Source of the DNA: an uncultured Gammaproteobacteria bacterium
GTDB taxonomy: Bacteria; Pseudomonadota; Gammaproteobacteria; Rariloculales; Rariloculaceae
Length of the DNA stretch: 64,000 bases
Direction of reading: 5' to 3'
NCBI GenBank assembly: GCA_946887385.1
Contig: CAMPKU010000001.1
Location: 22,656-86,655 of the forward strand
In this document: positions 35,047-44,117 of the stretch, in pieces
How positions within the stretch are numbered: position 1 is the first letter of the stretch
Layout: each line of letters begins with the position of its first letter
The notes under the pieces: generated by a model
The model's input: the letters and a program-made list of their open reading frames with translations, nothing else
Databases searched by the model: none
Told to the model about the DNA's origin: nothing
Made by a program: the position numbers and the translations under genes

Positions 35047-36921
35047 ATGCGCGCACCGCAGGCTCTTGTGCTCGCTACGCTGCTGACCACGTTGCTCGCG
35101 GTTGGCTGCGAGCGAAATGCTCCGGCACCTTCGGCGGCCCCATCGTCCGCGCCGGCCGCTCCGACGGCCGAGCAAGCCGAGCGCGAAAGCGCGCGCTTGA
35201 ACGACTGGCTCGACGCACGCTTCGAGGAGCAGCTCGACTTCAGCCCGCTCATGAAGACGCGGCTCGGCCGCAAGGACGACTACGACCGCATCGACGACGT
35301 CTCTGAAGCCGCCGACGAGGCGCGGCTTGCGTGGCTGCGGGCGAGCGTTGCCGAGCTCGAGCGAGAGTTCGATCGCAACCGGCTCACGCCTGAGGCGCAG
35401 ACGTCGTACGACCTTTGGCGCTACGGGCTCGAGCGCGCCGAGGCTGCGCTGCCGTTTCGCCGGCGCGGCTACCTGTTCCATCAGATGAGCGGGCCGCACA
35501 CGGGCTTGCCGCAGGCGCTGATCAACTTCCATCGCGTCGACGAGGAAGCCGACATGGTGGCGTACGTCACGCGGCTCGGCGAGCTCGGCCGCGCCCTCGA
35601 GCAGAGCCTCGAGCGCGCGCAGCTCGCGGCGAGCGAGGGCGTCCACGCGCCGCGGTTTTCCTACGACGCCGTGATCCAGCAGTCACGCGCCGTCATCACG
35701 GGCGCGCCGTTCGGCGGCAGCGGCGATTCGCCGCTTTTCGCCGACGTCAAAGCGAAGCTCGCGGGGCTCGTCGCGGGCGACAAGATCGATACCCCGCGCG
35801 CCGACGAGCTGCGCACCGCGGCGGCGACGGCGCTCGAGGAACGCGTCGGGCCCGTCTATGAAAAGCTCATCGCGTGGGCCGAGGCCGACCGCGCTATGAG
35901 CGACGAGATCGCAACGGGCGTTTGGCAACTGCCCGACGGGCCGGCGTACTACCTCGAGCGGCTCGCTTCGAGCACGACGACTTCGATGACGGCCGACGAA
36001 ATCCACGAGCTCGGTCTGGCCGAGGTCGCGCGCATCCAGACCGAAATGGAAGAGATCAAGCGCCGCGTCGGCTTCGACGGCACGCTCCGAGAGTTTTTCG
36101 CCTCGCTGCGCGGCGATCCGCAGTTCAAGTTTCCGAACACCGACGAGGGGCGCGAGGCATACCTACAAACCTCGCGAGATCATTACGCCGCCATCGAGGC
36201 ACGGCTGCCCGAGCTCTTCGGCTTACTGCCGAAAGCGAAGCTCGTCGTCAAACGCGTCGAGGCGTTTCGCGAGCAGCCGGGGCAGGCGCAGCACTACGTG
36301 CCCGGCACGCCGGACGGCTCGCGCCCCGGCACGTACTACGTGCACTTGATCGACATGACTTCGATGCCGAAGGTGGAGCTCGAGAGCGTCGCGTATCACG
36401 AAGGCATTCCGGGCCACCACATGCAGATCTCCATAGCGCAGGAGCTTACGGGCGTGCCCCAATTCCGCACGCTGGCCAACTACACGGCCTACACGGAAGG
36501 CTGGGGCCTTTACGCGGAGCGGCTGGCGAAGGAGATGGGAGCGTACCAAGACCCGTACTCGGACTTCGGGCGGCTCGGCAGCGAGATCTGGCGCGCGATC
36601 CGGCTCGTCGTCGACACGGGCTTGCACGCGAAGGGCTGGACCGAGCAGCAGGCCGTCGAATATTTCCTCGCGAACGGGCCGACGTCCGAAGGGCAAGTGC
36701 GCGCCGAGATCCGCCGCTACATCGTCATGCCGGGCCAGGCGACGGCGTACAAGGTCGGCATGCTGAAGATCCTCGAGCTCCGCGAGCGCGCGCGCACGGC
36801 GCTTGGGCCGGCATTCGACATCCGCACATTCCACGACGTCGTGCTCGGCGGCGGCGCGCTGCCGCTGGCAATCCTCGAGCGGCGCGTCGACGACTGGATC
36901 TCGGCCGAGCGTTCGCGTTAA
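35047..36921 (+). CDS. DUF885-family lipoprotein, probable metallopeptidase
   Basis: A 624-residue lipoprotein. The signal peptide ends in the lipobox LAVGC (Cys about 23), then a Pro/Ala-rich linker. The metallopeptidase-like motif HEGIPGHHMQ (about 451-460) matches the DUF885 HExxPGHH pattern, with downstream NYTAYTEGWGLYAERLAKEMG (about 478-498), which probably supplies the third metal ligand. Length is normal for the family. It ends 62 bases from the convergent TreS-maltokinase gene. Peptidase function is from family similarity; substrate unknown. Confidence 0.88.
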   Translation: MRAPQALVLATLLTTLLAVGCERNAPAPSAAPSSAPAAPTAEQAERESARLNDWLDARFEEQLDFSPLMKTRLGRKDDYDRIDDVSEAADEARLAWLRASVAELEREFDRNRLTPEAQTSYDLWRYGLERAEAALPFRRRGYLFHQMSGPHTGLPQALINFHRVDEEADMVAYVTRLGELGRALEQSLERAQLAASEGVHAPRFSYDAVIQQSRAVITGAPFGGSGDSPLFADVKAKLAGLVAGDKIDTPRADELRTAAATALEERVGPVYEKLIAWAEADRAMSDEIATGVWQLPDGPAYYLERLASSTTTSMTADEIHELGLAEVARIQTEMEEIKRRVGFDGTLREFFASLRGDPQFKFPNTDEGREAYLQTSRDHYAAIEARLPELFGLLPKAKLVVKRVEAFREQPGQAQHYVPGTPDGSRPGTYYVHLIDMTSMPKVELESVAYHEGIPGHHMQISIAQELTGVPQFRTLANYTAYTEGWGLYAERLAKEMGAYQDPYSDFGRLGSEIWRAIRLVVDTGLHAKGWTEQQAVEYFLANGPTSEGQVRAEIRRYIVMPGQATAYKVGMLKILELRERARTALGPAFDIRTFHDVVLGGGALPLAILERRVDDWISAERSR

Positions 36922-36974
36922 GCGCCGGGTTCAAAGAGCATCGGCCACTTGCGCCGACGCGCGGTAGCGCGTCA

Positions 36975-37006
36975 ACACCGCCGCTACGATTCGCGCAGGG
37001 CAGTGA
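36975..37006 (+). repeat. 32-bp dispersed repeat, copy 2 (end of treS)
   Basis: It begins ACACCGCCGCTA and ends TTCGCGCAGGGCAGTGA, differing from 25712-25743 only at positions 36987-36989. It covers the last codons of the minus-strand treS gene in the opposite orientation to ftsH. Confidence 0.7.
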
Positions 37007-40000
37007 GGTCGAGCAGCGGCACGGTGACGAGCTCGGGGCGGTTCGCGAGCTCGTAGCGAACCTCGTAGAGCAGGCGCTCCATCGTCGCAAGGGCGAGGAG
37101 CCGGCCGGTCTCGGTGCTGTCGCGGGGCAGCACGCCGGAATCGCCGATCGCTTGGGTGTATGCGTCGAGAAACGCGGCTTGGGCCCGCCCCCGCCAGTCC
37201 TCGAGCAGCGGCGCGACGTCGACGCTGCCGGAGTGCGGCGTGGCGGCGAATTGGCGCGCAGCGACCACGCGCGCGTAGTCGAAGGAGCGCCGCATTGCCG
37301 CCACGTCCTTGAGCACCGTGTGCTTGCGGCGGCGTTCCTCCAAGCGGCGGCCAGGCTCTCCCTCGAGATCGGTGATGATGAAGTCGTTCCTCGTGACGAG
37401 GGCTTGGGCCAAGTGAAAATCCCCGTGCAGCCGAATCGCGAGTGCCGTCGTGGGCCCATTCGCATGCCGATCGATGGCGGCGTGGAGCTGCCGCGTCGAG
37501 TCGAGTGCTTGGCTGGCGACGTCGCGAGCAGGGCCCGTAAGCTCGCTGCGATGGCTGCGCACGGAAGCGAGCGTCGTGTCGAGCTCGGCGCGGATGGCCG
37601 CGGCCCATTCGGCGAGCCGCGCGGCCGTGAAGGGCTCGGGATCGAAACTCGGATCGCCCGTGGACACTGCGAGCGCCCGGTGCAGCTCGGCGGTTCGCGC
37701 GGCCAGCGCCCGCACGAGAAGCAGATAGCTCGAATGATCGGCCGTCTCGATCTGGCCGTCGGCGGCGCGGGCAACTGCGTCGTCGATGCTGCGCTCGAGA
37801 TAGCGCAAGGTGTAGCGCCAGCCGTCGCCTTGGTTTTGCACGGCGGCCTGCACCAGCGCGATGGTGGTCGGCTCCGCCGACGGCCGCTCGAGCACGATGG
37901 CGCCGGCCGTGGGCGCCACGGCTCGGCACGGCGAGCGTTCGGTGAGGAAACGCCCGAGCTCCCACTCCGGGTGCACGCCGCCGCGCAATCTGCGATACGC
38001 CTTCAAGAAGAGCTGCTGCCCGATCACGAAGGTGAGATTGCTGCCTTCGCCCGTTTGCTGCACGGTGGCTTGCGCGAGACGCTTCGGCAGCAACGGTCCC
38101 AAGGCCGTCGTCGGCATGAAACGCAACGTGCCGGTGCCGAGCCGTACCGAGGCACGCTCACTGAGCGCCGTGAGCAGCGCGCGCACGAAATCTTCGTCGG
38201 CGAACGCATCGAACAAGAGGCCCGTGGCGGCGCGTTGTCGAACGCGGGCGAGGCCGTGGGCGGCCGGCGATCCGGCACGCTCACCCCACTCGAGCGCGAG
38301 CGGCACGAAGTACTCCTGGGCGGGGGCGGCGGGGAACTGCGCCGCCGCTACGGCGAGCAGCCAGGGTTGCTGCCGCGGCTGCCAGCGGGCGATCTCGGTG
38401 AACTTGACCGATGGTGTTCCTTGGCCCTTGCCCGCGAACCAGCGCTGCATCGCAAGATATCCGGGAGCCACGTCTTGCTCGAGCTGGGCGAGCAGCTTGG
38501 CCGCTGCGGCGGCGCGTTCGTCGCCCGGCGCCACGGCGAAGCTGTCCAGGCCGTTGAATAGCACGAGCCAGGGGCGCTCCTCCGTCGGCAGGCGCTCCTC
38601 GTGCCAGCTCGGCGGCGGTGCGGTCTCGGCGAGCTCGAACCAGAAGAACCCGTAGCCCGGCAGCGTCAGCATGTACGGCAGCTCGCCAATCGGCGGGAAC
38701 GAGGATCGGCCGATGAGCTCAACGGGCACGCGGCCGCGAAACGCAGCGAGGTCGAGCTCTACGGCTTGCGCCGAGCGTTTCAAGTTCGCCACGCAGAGGA
38801 TGGCCTGATTCTCGTAGCGGCGAACGTACGCGAGGATGGTGCGGTTGCCGGGCCGCATCAGCTCGAACGTGCCGCGGCCGAACGCCCGATAGCTCTTGCG
38901 CACGGCGAGCATTCGGCGCGTCCAGTTGAGCAGCGACGACGGCTCGCGCGACTGCGCCTCCACGTTCACCGACGCATAGCCGTAGACGGGGTCCATGATA
39001 GGCGGAAGAAAAAGGCTCTGCGGATCCGCACGCGAGAAGCCGCCATTGCGGTCGGGGCTCCACTGCATCGGTGTGCGCACGCTATTGCGGTCGCCCAAGT
39101 AAATGTTGTCGCCCATGCCGAGCTCGTCTCCGTAATAGACGGTCGGCGAGCCCGGCATCGAGAAAAGCAGGCTCTTCATGAGCTGAATCTTCGCCGGATC
39201 GTTCTCCATGAGCGGCGCGAGGCGGCGGCGAATGCCGACGTTTACGCGCGCCCGGGGGTCCGCTGCGTACATTTGATACATGTAGTCGCGCTCCTTGTCG
39301 GTCACCATTTCGAGCGTCAGCTCGTCGTGGTTACGCAAGAAGATCGCCCATTGGCAGGTTGGCGGAATGTCGGGCGTTTGCCTCAGGATCTCGACGATGG
39401 GATAGCGGTCCTCCTGTGCAATGGCCATGTACATGCGCGGCATTAGCGGGAAGTGATAGGCCATGTGGCACTCGTCGCCGTCGCCGAAGTACTCGAGCAC
39501 GTCCTCGGGCCACTGATTCGCCTCGGCCAACAGCATGCGATTGCGGTACTTGGCATCGACGGCGCGGCGAAAGCGTTTCACCACGGCGTGCGTTTCGGGC
39601 AAGTTTTCGTTGAATGTGCCGTCGCGCACGCACAGGTACGGGATCGCATCGAGCCGCAAGCCGTCCACGCCGAGGTCGAGCCAATGCTGCATCACGCGAA
39701 TCACGGCATTCACGACGGCCGGATTGTTGTGATTGAGATCCGGCTGATGCGAAAAAAACCGATGCCAGTAGTACTGCTCGGCCACCGGATCCCACGTCCA
39801 GTTCGATTGCTCCGTGTCGGTAAAGATGATGCGGGTTTCGGGGAAACGCTTGTCCGTGTCGCTCCACACGTAGAACTCGCGTTCCGGAGAGCCGCGCGGG
39901 GCGCGGCGTGCCGCTTGAAACCACGGGTGCTGATCCGACGTGTGGTTCACGACGAGCTCCGTGATGATCTTCAGGCCTCGCTCATGGGCGGCGCGGACGA

Positions 40001-40265
40001 ACGCCGCAAAATCGCGTTGCGTGCCGTAAACCGGATTGATGCCCAAATAGTCGGCAATGTCATAGCCGTCGTCGCGCATCGGCGACGGGTAGAACGGCAG
40101 CAGCCAAATGGCGCTTACGCCGAGGCGCTCGAGGTAGTCGAGCTTCGACGTGAGACCCGGGAAATCGCCGACCCCGTCGTCGTCCAAGTCGAAGAACGAA
40201 CGCACGTGCAGTTGATAGATGACAGCGTCCTTGTACCAGAGCGGATCGTCGGCCTCGTTAGCCAT
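36984..40265 (-). CDS. treS: Trehalose synthase-maltokinase fusion (TreS-Mak)
   Basis: A 1093-residue bifunctional protein. The N-terminal half (about 1-550) is GH13 trehalose synthase, interconverting trehalose and maltose. Its nucleophile is in GLRLDAIPYL, its acid in LLAEANQWPE, and its third acid in FLRNHDELTLEM. The C-terminal half (about 580-1093) is maltokinase, making maltose 1-phosphate from ATP. It has HGDFHLAQALV and the phosphate-transfer-type FIITDLEGEP. Such fusions are common in the GlgE pathway. The ATG at 40265 follows the glgE stop by only three bases, completing a glgC-treZ-glgE-treS operon. The final residues TALRES are encoded within the 32-bp repeat. Confidence 0.94.
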   Translation of the reverse strand: MANEADDPLWYKDAVIYQLHVRSFFDLDDDGVGDFPGLTSKLDYLERLGVSAIWLLPFYPSPMRDDGYDIADYLGINPVYGTQRDFAAFVRAAHERGLKIITELVVNHTSDQHPWFQAARRAPRGSPEREFYVWSDTDKRFPETRIIFTDTEQSNWTWDPVAEQYYWHRFFSHQPDLNHNNPAVVNAVIRVMQHWLDLGVDGLRLDAIPYLCVRDGTFNENLPETHAVVKRFRRAVDAKYRNRMLLAEANQWPEDVLEYFGDGDECHMAYHFPLMPRMYMAIAQEDRYPIVEILRQTPDIPPTCQWAIFLRNHDELTLEMVTDKERDYMYQMYAADPRARVNVGIRRRLAPLMENDPAKIQLMKSLLFSMPGSPTVYYGDELGMGDNIYLGDRNSVRTPMQWSPDRNGGFSRADPQSLFLPPIMDPVYGYASVNVEAQSREPSSLLNWTRRMLAVRKSYRAFGRGTFELMRPGNRTILAYVRRYENQAILCVANLKRSAQAVELDLAAFRGRVPVELIGRSSFPPIGELPYMLTLPGYGFFWFELAETAPPPSWHEERLPTEERPWLVLFNGLDSFAVAPGDERAAAAAKLLAQLEQDVAPGYLAMQRWFAGKGQGTPSVKFTEIARWQPRQQPWLLAVAAAQFPAAPAQEYFVPLALEWGERAGSPAAHGLARVRQRAATGLLFDAFADEDFVRALLTALSERASVRLGTGTLRFMPTTALGPLLPKRLAQATVQQTGEGSNLTFVIGQQLFLKAYRRLRGGVHPEWELGRFLTERSPCRAVAPTAGAIVLERPSAEPTTIALVQAAVQNQGDGWRYTLRYLERSIDDAVARAADGQIETADHSSYLLLVRALAARTAELHRALAVSTGDPSFDPEPFTAARLAEWAAAIRAELDTTLASVRSHRSELTGPARDVASQALDSTRQLHAAIDRHANGPTTALAIRLHGDFHLAQALVTRNDFIITDLEGEPGRRLEERRRKHTVLKDVAAMRRSFDYARVVAARQFAATPHSGSVDVAPLLEDWRGRAQAAFLDAYTQAIGDSGVLPRDSTETGRLLALATMERLLYEVRYELANRPELVTVPLLDLTALRES

Positions 40266-40268
40266 GGC

Positions 40269-42290
40269 TCAGGCGAAGTAGTCGAAATCCCGCTCGGTGG
40301 CGCTACGGCGCGCCTCGATGCGGTACACGCAGGCGGGACACTCGGCGGGCTCCAGCGTCACGAAGATGCGGGGGCCCTGCCACTCGTAGATCGCGTCGGC
40401 GATCAGCTCGTGAGCCAGATACGCGCTGTCCGCGTCGAGCGACCATTCCTGCAGCGGCACGTCGATGAACCCGCTCTGAGCGTGATTCGGATCGAGGTTC
40501 ACGACCACGAGAACGATATTGGTGCCGTCGCCGCTCGTCTTCGAATAGCAAATGAGCCGGTCGTTGTCGATGTGGCGAAACGCGAGTGTGTCGTCGCGGT
40601 GCAGCGCCGGGTTCGAGCGGCGGATGGCGTTCAACCGTGCGATGAACGTCTTCAGTGAGTCTGCGCGATCGAGAGCCCAGCGTTTGATCTCGTACTTCTC
40701 GGAATCGAGGTACTCCTCGCTGCCGGGTTCCCGCGGGATGTGCTCGACGAGCTCGAATGCGGGGCCGTAGATTCCGTAGCTCGCACCCAGCGTGGCCGCC
40801 AGAGCAGCGCGCGTCATGAACGCGGGCCGCCCGCCCGTTTGCAGGTATTCGTGCAGGATATCGGGCGTGTTCGGCCACAGGTTCGGCCGGAAGTAGTCGC
40901 GCCTGGCCTTGAGCTCCGTGAAATAGTCCACGAGCTCCTGCTTCGAGTTGCGCCAGGTGAAGTACGTATACGACTGGCTGAACCCGAGCTTCGCGAGCGC
41001 GTACATGACGCGCGGCCGGCTGAATGCCTCGGCAAGAAATATCGTGTCGGGATGCCGCCCTTGTACGTCGGCGATGAGCCAGCGCCAAAACGCGAAGGGC
41101 TTCGTGTGCGGATTGTCGACGCGAAACACGCGCACTCCGCAGCCGATCCAGAACTCCACCACGTCACGCAATTCCTGCCACAGCTCGCTCCACTGCGCGC
41201 TGCCAAAGTCGAGCGGCACGATGTCTTCGTATTTTTTCGGCGGGTTCTCGGCGTATTGGATGGTGCCGTCGGGCCGATGCGCGAACCACTGCGGATGCTC
41301 GCGCACGTAGGGATGGTCGGGCGAGCACTGGAATGCGATGTCGAGCGCGAGCTCGAGCCCGAGGCGCTCCGCTTCTTGCCGAAAGCTCGCGAAGTCCTCG
41401 AGCGTGCCGAGCTCGGCGTTAACGCCCTTGTGACCGCCATCGGCCGCACCGATGGCCCATGGCGAGCCCGGGTCCGTCGCCGTGGCCTTCAAGGCATTGT
41501 TGCGGCCCTTGCGATGACTCGTCCCGATCGGGTGAATCGGCGGCAGATACACCACGTCGAAGCCCATCTCGGCCACGTAGCCGAGCATGCGCGCTGCCGA
41601 CGCGAACGTGCCGTGCGTTGCCGGCGGCGTTGCCGTGGAGCGCGGGAAGAATTCGTACCAGGCGCCAAAGCGCGCGAGCGCGCGCTCCACCACGGCTTGC
41701 AGCGGCGGGTCGTACACGGTTTCCAGCGACCGGTCGGGCGCGCCGGCCATCAGCTCGCGCAGCGCTTCGCTCGCCGCGCACTGTCTAAGCTCCTCGAGCG
41801 GTGCGTCGCTGTCGAGCATCGCTGCGTACGCCGCCAGTGCGCCGCGGCCGGCGCCGCGCGCACGGCCGGCCGCTTCGCTGACGAGCGCAGCCCCTTCGCG
41901 CAGCGCCACGCTGATGTCGTGGCTCTCCGTGCGCCGCAGGAACTTGTGGCGCCAGGTGAGGAAAGCGTCTATCCAAGCCGCCACCGTATAGCGATGACGC
42001 CCAAGCTCGGCGGGCGTAAAGCTCGCGGTCCACACGTCGTCGCCGAGCGGCGTCATCGGCACGACGGTCCATGCCGAGCTGCCGGGCGCGGCATGTAGCA
42101 GCGCGCAGGCGATCTGCTCATGGCCCTCGGCGATCACGGCAGCCTCGACTGTGACCGGCTCACCGAGCACCCGCTTCAATGCCGATCGGCCACAGTCCAC
42201 GGTAGGCCGAACGTGCTCGATGAATGCCCGGCGGCGTCCGTCCTCCGGCAATCCTAGGGTGTCGGCGTCCGCAGCCGCTTTACGCTTCAT
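40269..42290 (-). CDS. glgE: GlgE: alpha-1,4-glucan:maltose-1-phosphate maltosyltransferase
   Basis: A 673-residue GH13 enzyme that elongates alpha-1,4-glucan from maltose 1-phosphate. The GH13 core contains VYLPPIHPIGTSHRKGRNN (about 260-278), the nucleophile region VRVFRVDNPHTKP (about 390-402) and the acid region TIFLAEAFSRP (about 418-428). The C-terminus has LICYSKTSGDGTNIVLVVVNLD. The start is ATG 42290, overlapping the treZ stop (ATGA). The much longer open frame is a shadow of treZ. Directly downstream is TreS-maltokinase, which makes its substrate. No branching enzyme gene accompanies them in the window. Confidence 0.94.
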   Translation of the reverse strand: MKRKAAADADTLGLPEDGRRRAFIEHVRPTVDCGRSALKRVLGEPVTVEAAVIAEGHEQIACALLHAAPGSSAWTVVPMTPLGDDVWTASFTPAELGRHRYTVAAWIDAFLTWRHKFLRRTESHDISVALREGAALVSEAAGRARGAGRGALAAYAAMLDSDAPLEELRQCAASEALRELMAGAPDRSLETVYDPPLQAVVERALARFGAWYEFFPRSTATPPATHGTFASAARMLGYVAEMGFDVVYLPPIHPIGTSHRKGRNNALKATATDPGSPWAIGAADGGHKGVNAELGTLEDFASFRQEAERLGLELALDIAFQCSPDHPYVREHPQWFAHRPDGTIQYAENPPKKYEDIVPLDFGSAQWSELWQELRDVVEFWIGCGVRVFRVDNPHTKPFAFWRWLIADVQGRHPDTIFLAEAFSRPRVMYALAKLGFSQSYTYFTWRNSKQELVDYFTELKARRDYFRPNLWPNTPDILHEYLQTGGRPAFMTRAALAATLGASYGIYGPAFELVEHIPREPGSEEYLDSEKYEIKRWALDRADSLKTFIARLNAIRRSNPALHRDDTLAFRHIDNDRLICYSKTSGDGTNIVLVVVNLDPNHAQSGFIDVPLQEWSLDADSAYLAHELIADAIYEWQGPRIFVTLEPAECPACVYRIEARRSATERDFDYFA

Positions 42291-44089
42291 CGCTCGCACC
42301 CCCACCTCACATACCACGGCGGCCAAGAGGAAGCGGATTTGGGGACGGATTTTTTTTCGTCTTCGAAAATAAATCCGTCCCCTCTGGTGGCGAGCAGCTC
42401 CAAGCCGCGCACCGCCGGCGGCGCGGCATAGGGCTCCGCGGCGAGGTTGGCCGCTAGCGTGAGCAACGCGCCGTCGGCGAGCTGCCATTCGGCCACCAAC
42501 GCCGTAGGACCCAGCAGCGCCGCACCCGTGGAGCACGCAGGCAACCGCGGCACGAGCTCCTGCCGGCGAACCGCGAGCCGGCGACGCGCGCTCTCGAACG
42601 CGCTCTTGTGCGGCTCTCGCTCGAGCGCCGTCCAATCGAGCACGGCGGCGGCCTTGGCGGCCGCAGTCGTCGGCCCGGGCGCCGTCTCGACGGAGCGGTC
42701 GTGCCAGAAGCTCGCGAACTCCGCACGGCGGCCCTCCGTAACCGCCCGCCCGAGCTCGCCCGTGAAGTCGCAAAAGAACGGGAAGCCGCTCGGCGCATGC
42801 AGCTCGTCGCCCATGAACATCAAGATTGGCGTCGGCAGCAGCGCGAGCAGCGTCTCCGCGGCCAGCAACGGCTGCGGATCCAGCAGCATCCACAGGCGCT
42901 TGGCGTCGGGCCGATTACCGATCTGGTCGTGATTTTGCAAAAAGTTGACGAACGCCTCGAGCGGCAACTGTCCGCTAGGGCTGCCGCGCGGCGCGTCGCG
43001 ATGGGAGGAATGCTCGCCTTGAAACGCAAACCCTTCGGACAGGGTGCGCAACAACGCTGCGCCGGGCTCCGCATAGTCGCCGTAGTGGCCGCGCATCTCA
43101 CCGGTGAGCAGCACGTGTAACGCATGGTGGAAGTCGTCGTTCCACTGTGCGGTGTAAGCGCGCGGCCGGCGCGCCGCGTCGTATTCGAGAAGCGCGGCGT
43201 CGTTCGCATCGTTCTCGAGCACGAGGTGCACGGCGCGGTTCACCGCCAGCGCGCGCACGGCCGAAGCGAGCTCGCGTAGAAAGCTCGGATCGGAGTCGTC
43301 GACGATGGCGTGCACGGCGTCGAGGCGCAAGCCGTCGAAGTGATACTCCTCGAGCCAGTAAAGCGCGTTGTGGATGAAGAACTGGCGCACCACCGTGCTC
43401 GACTTGTCGTCGAAGTTCAGCGCGTTGCCCCACGGCGTCTTGTGCTTCGGCGTGAAAAACTCCGACGCGTAGAGGCCTAGGTAGTTGCCGTCCGGACCGA
43501 AGTGGTTATAGACGACGTCGACCAGCACCATTAGGTTGCGCCGGTGCGCGGCATCGACGAAGCGCTTCAGATCCTCGGGCCGCCCGTAGCCTGCCTGCGG
43601 CGCGAACGGCAGCACGCCGTCGTATCCCCAGTTCCATCGGCCAGGCGTCGCGGCGAGCGGCATCAGCTCGATGGCCGTGACGCCGAGCTCGGCCAGATAG
43701 TCGAGCCGCTCGGCCGCGGCCGTGTAAGTCCCTTCAGGCGTAAATGTGCCGACGTGCAGCTCGTAGATCGCGGCGCCGGTCCACGGGCGGCCGCGCCAGT
43801 CGCCGTCGCGCCATTCGAAGGCGTCTGCGGCCACGACTTCGGAGCGCTCGTGAACGCCGTCGGGATTGAAGCGCGAGGCTGGATCCGGCACGGCCAGTTC
43901 CGAGGTGTCGAAGCGGAACGCGTAGCGCGAGCCCGGCGCGGCATCCGGATCGAAGCAGTAGAAGAATCCCTGTGCGGCGCGCTCCATCGGCAGCGAGCGC
44001 TCATCCACGAGCAATACGGCTGCAGCCGCCGATGGGGCCCATACCGCGAAGCGCACTCCGTCGGGTCCAGGGACCGCACCGAACGGCAT
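42287..44089 (-). CDS. treZ: TreZ: maltooligosyltrehalose trehalohydrolase
   Basis: A 600-residue GH13 enzyme that releases trehalose from maltooligosyltrehalose. It opens MPFGAVPGPDGVRFAVWAP, the CBM48-like start. Catalytic regions are DGLRLDAVHAI, VLENDANDA and FLQNHDQIGNR (about 240-440). ATG 44089 is preferred because GAGGAGC lies about nine bases upstream; 44107 is an alternative. The last approximately 30 residues are encoded by a REP-like palindrome and its flank, and the stop overlaps the glgE start. No partner TreY (maltooligosyltrehalose synthase) is in the window. A branching enzyme is an alternative by position, but the motifs favour TreZ. Confidence 0.85.
   Translation of the reverse strand: MPFGAVPGPDGVRFAVWAPSAAAAVLLVDERSLPMERAAQGFFYCFDPDAAPGSRYAFRFDTSELAVPDPASRFNPDGVHERSEVVAADAFEWRDGDWRGRPWTGAAIYELHVGTFTPEGTYTAAAERLDYLAELGVTAIELMPLAATPGRWNWGYDGVLPFAPQAGYGRPEDLKRFVDAAHRRNLMVLVDVVYNHFGPDGNYLGLYASEFFTPKHKTPWGNALNFDDKSSTVVRQFFIHNALYWLEEYHFDGLRLDAVHAIVDDSDPSFLRELASAVRALAVNRAVHLVLENDANDAALLEYDAARRPRAYTAQWNDDFHHALHVLLTGEMRGHYGDYAEPGAALLRTLSEGFAFQGEHSSHRDAPRGSPSGQLPLEAFVNFLQNHDQIGNRPDAKRLWMLLDPQPLLAAETLLALLPTPILMFMGDELHAPSGFPFFCDFTGELGRAVTEGRRAEFASFWHDRSVETAPGPTTAAAKAAAVLDWTALEREPHKSAFESARRRLAVRRQELVPRLPACSTGAALLGPTALVAEWQLADGALLTLAANLAAEPYAAPPAVRGLELLATRGDGFIFEDEKKSVPKSASSWPPWYVRWGCER
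42341..42382. repeat. REP-like palindrome inside the treZ 3' end
   Basis: GGGGACGGATTT pairs perfectly with AAATCCGTCCCC across a 12-bp stem, and an inner TTTTCG/CGAAAA stem extends the hairpin. This resembles palindromes linked to REP-associated tyrosine transposases. It is read in frame, giving the C-terminal segment GDGFIFEDEKKSVP of TreZ. Confidence 0.75.
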
Positions 44090-44117
44090 GCGGTGCCTGC
44101 TCCTCATCGCAGCTCGA

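Noticed and set aside
34951..35646. 231-residue minus-strand frame over the DUF885 5' end
   Set aside because: Antisense shadow of the DUF885 lipoprotein gene, whose domain is clear on the plus strand.
40269..42893. 874-residue glgE frame
   Set aside because: The first 200 residues are Ala/Arg/Gly-rich shadow of treZ; GlgE homology begins at ATG 42290.
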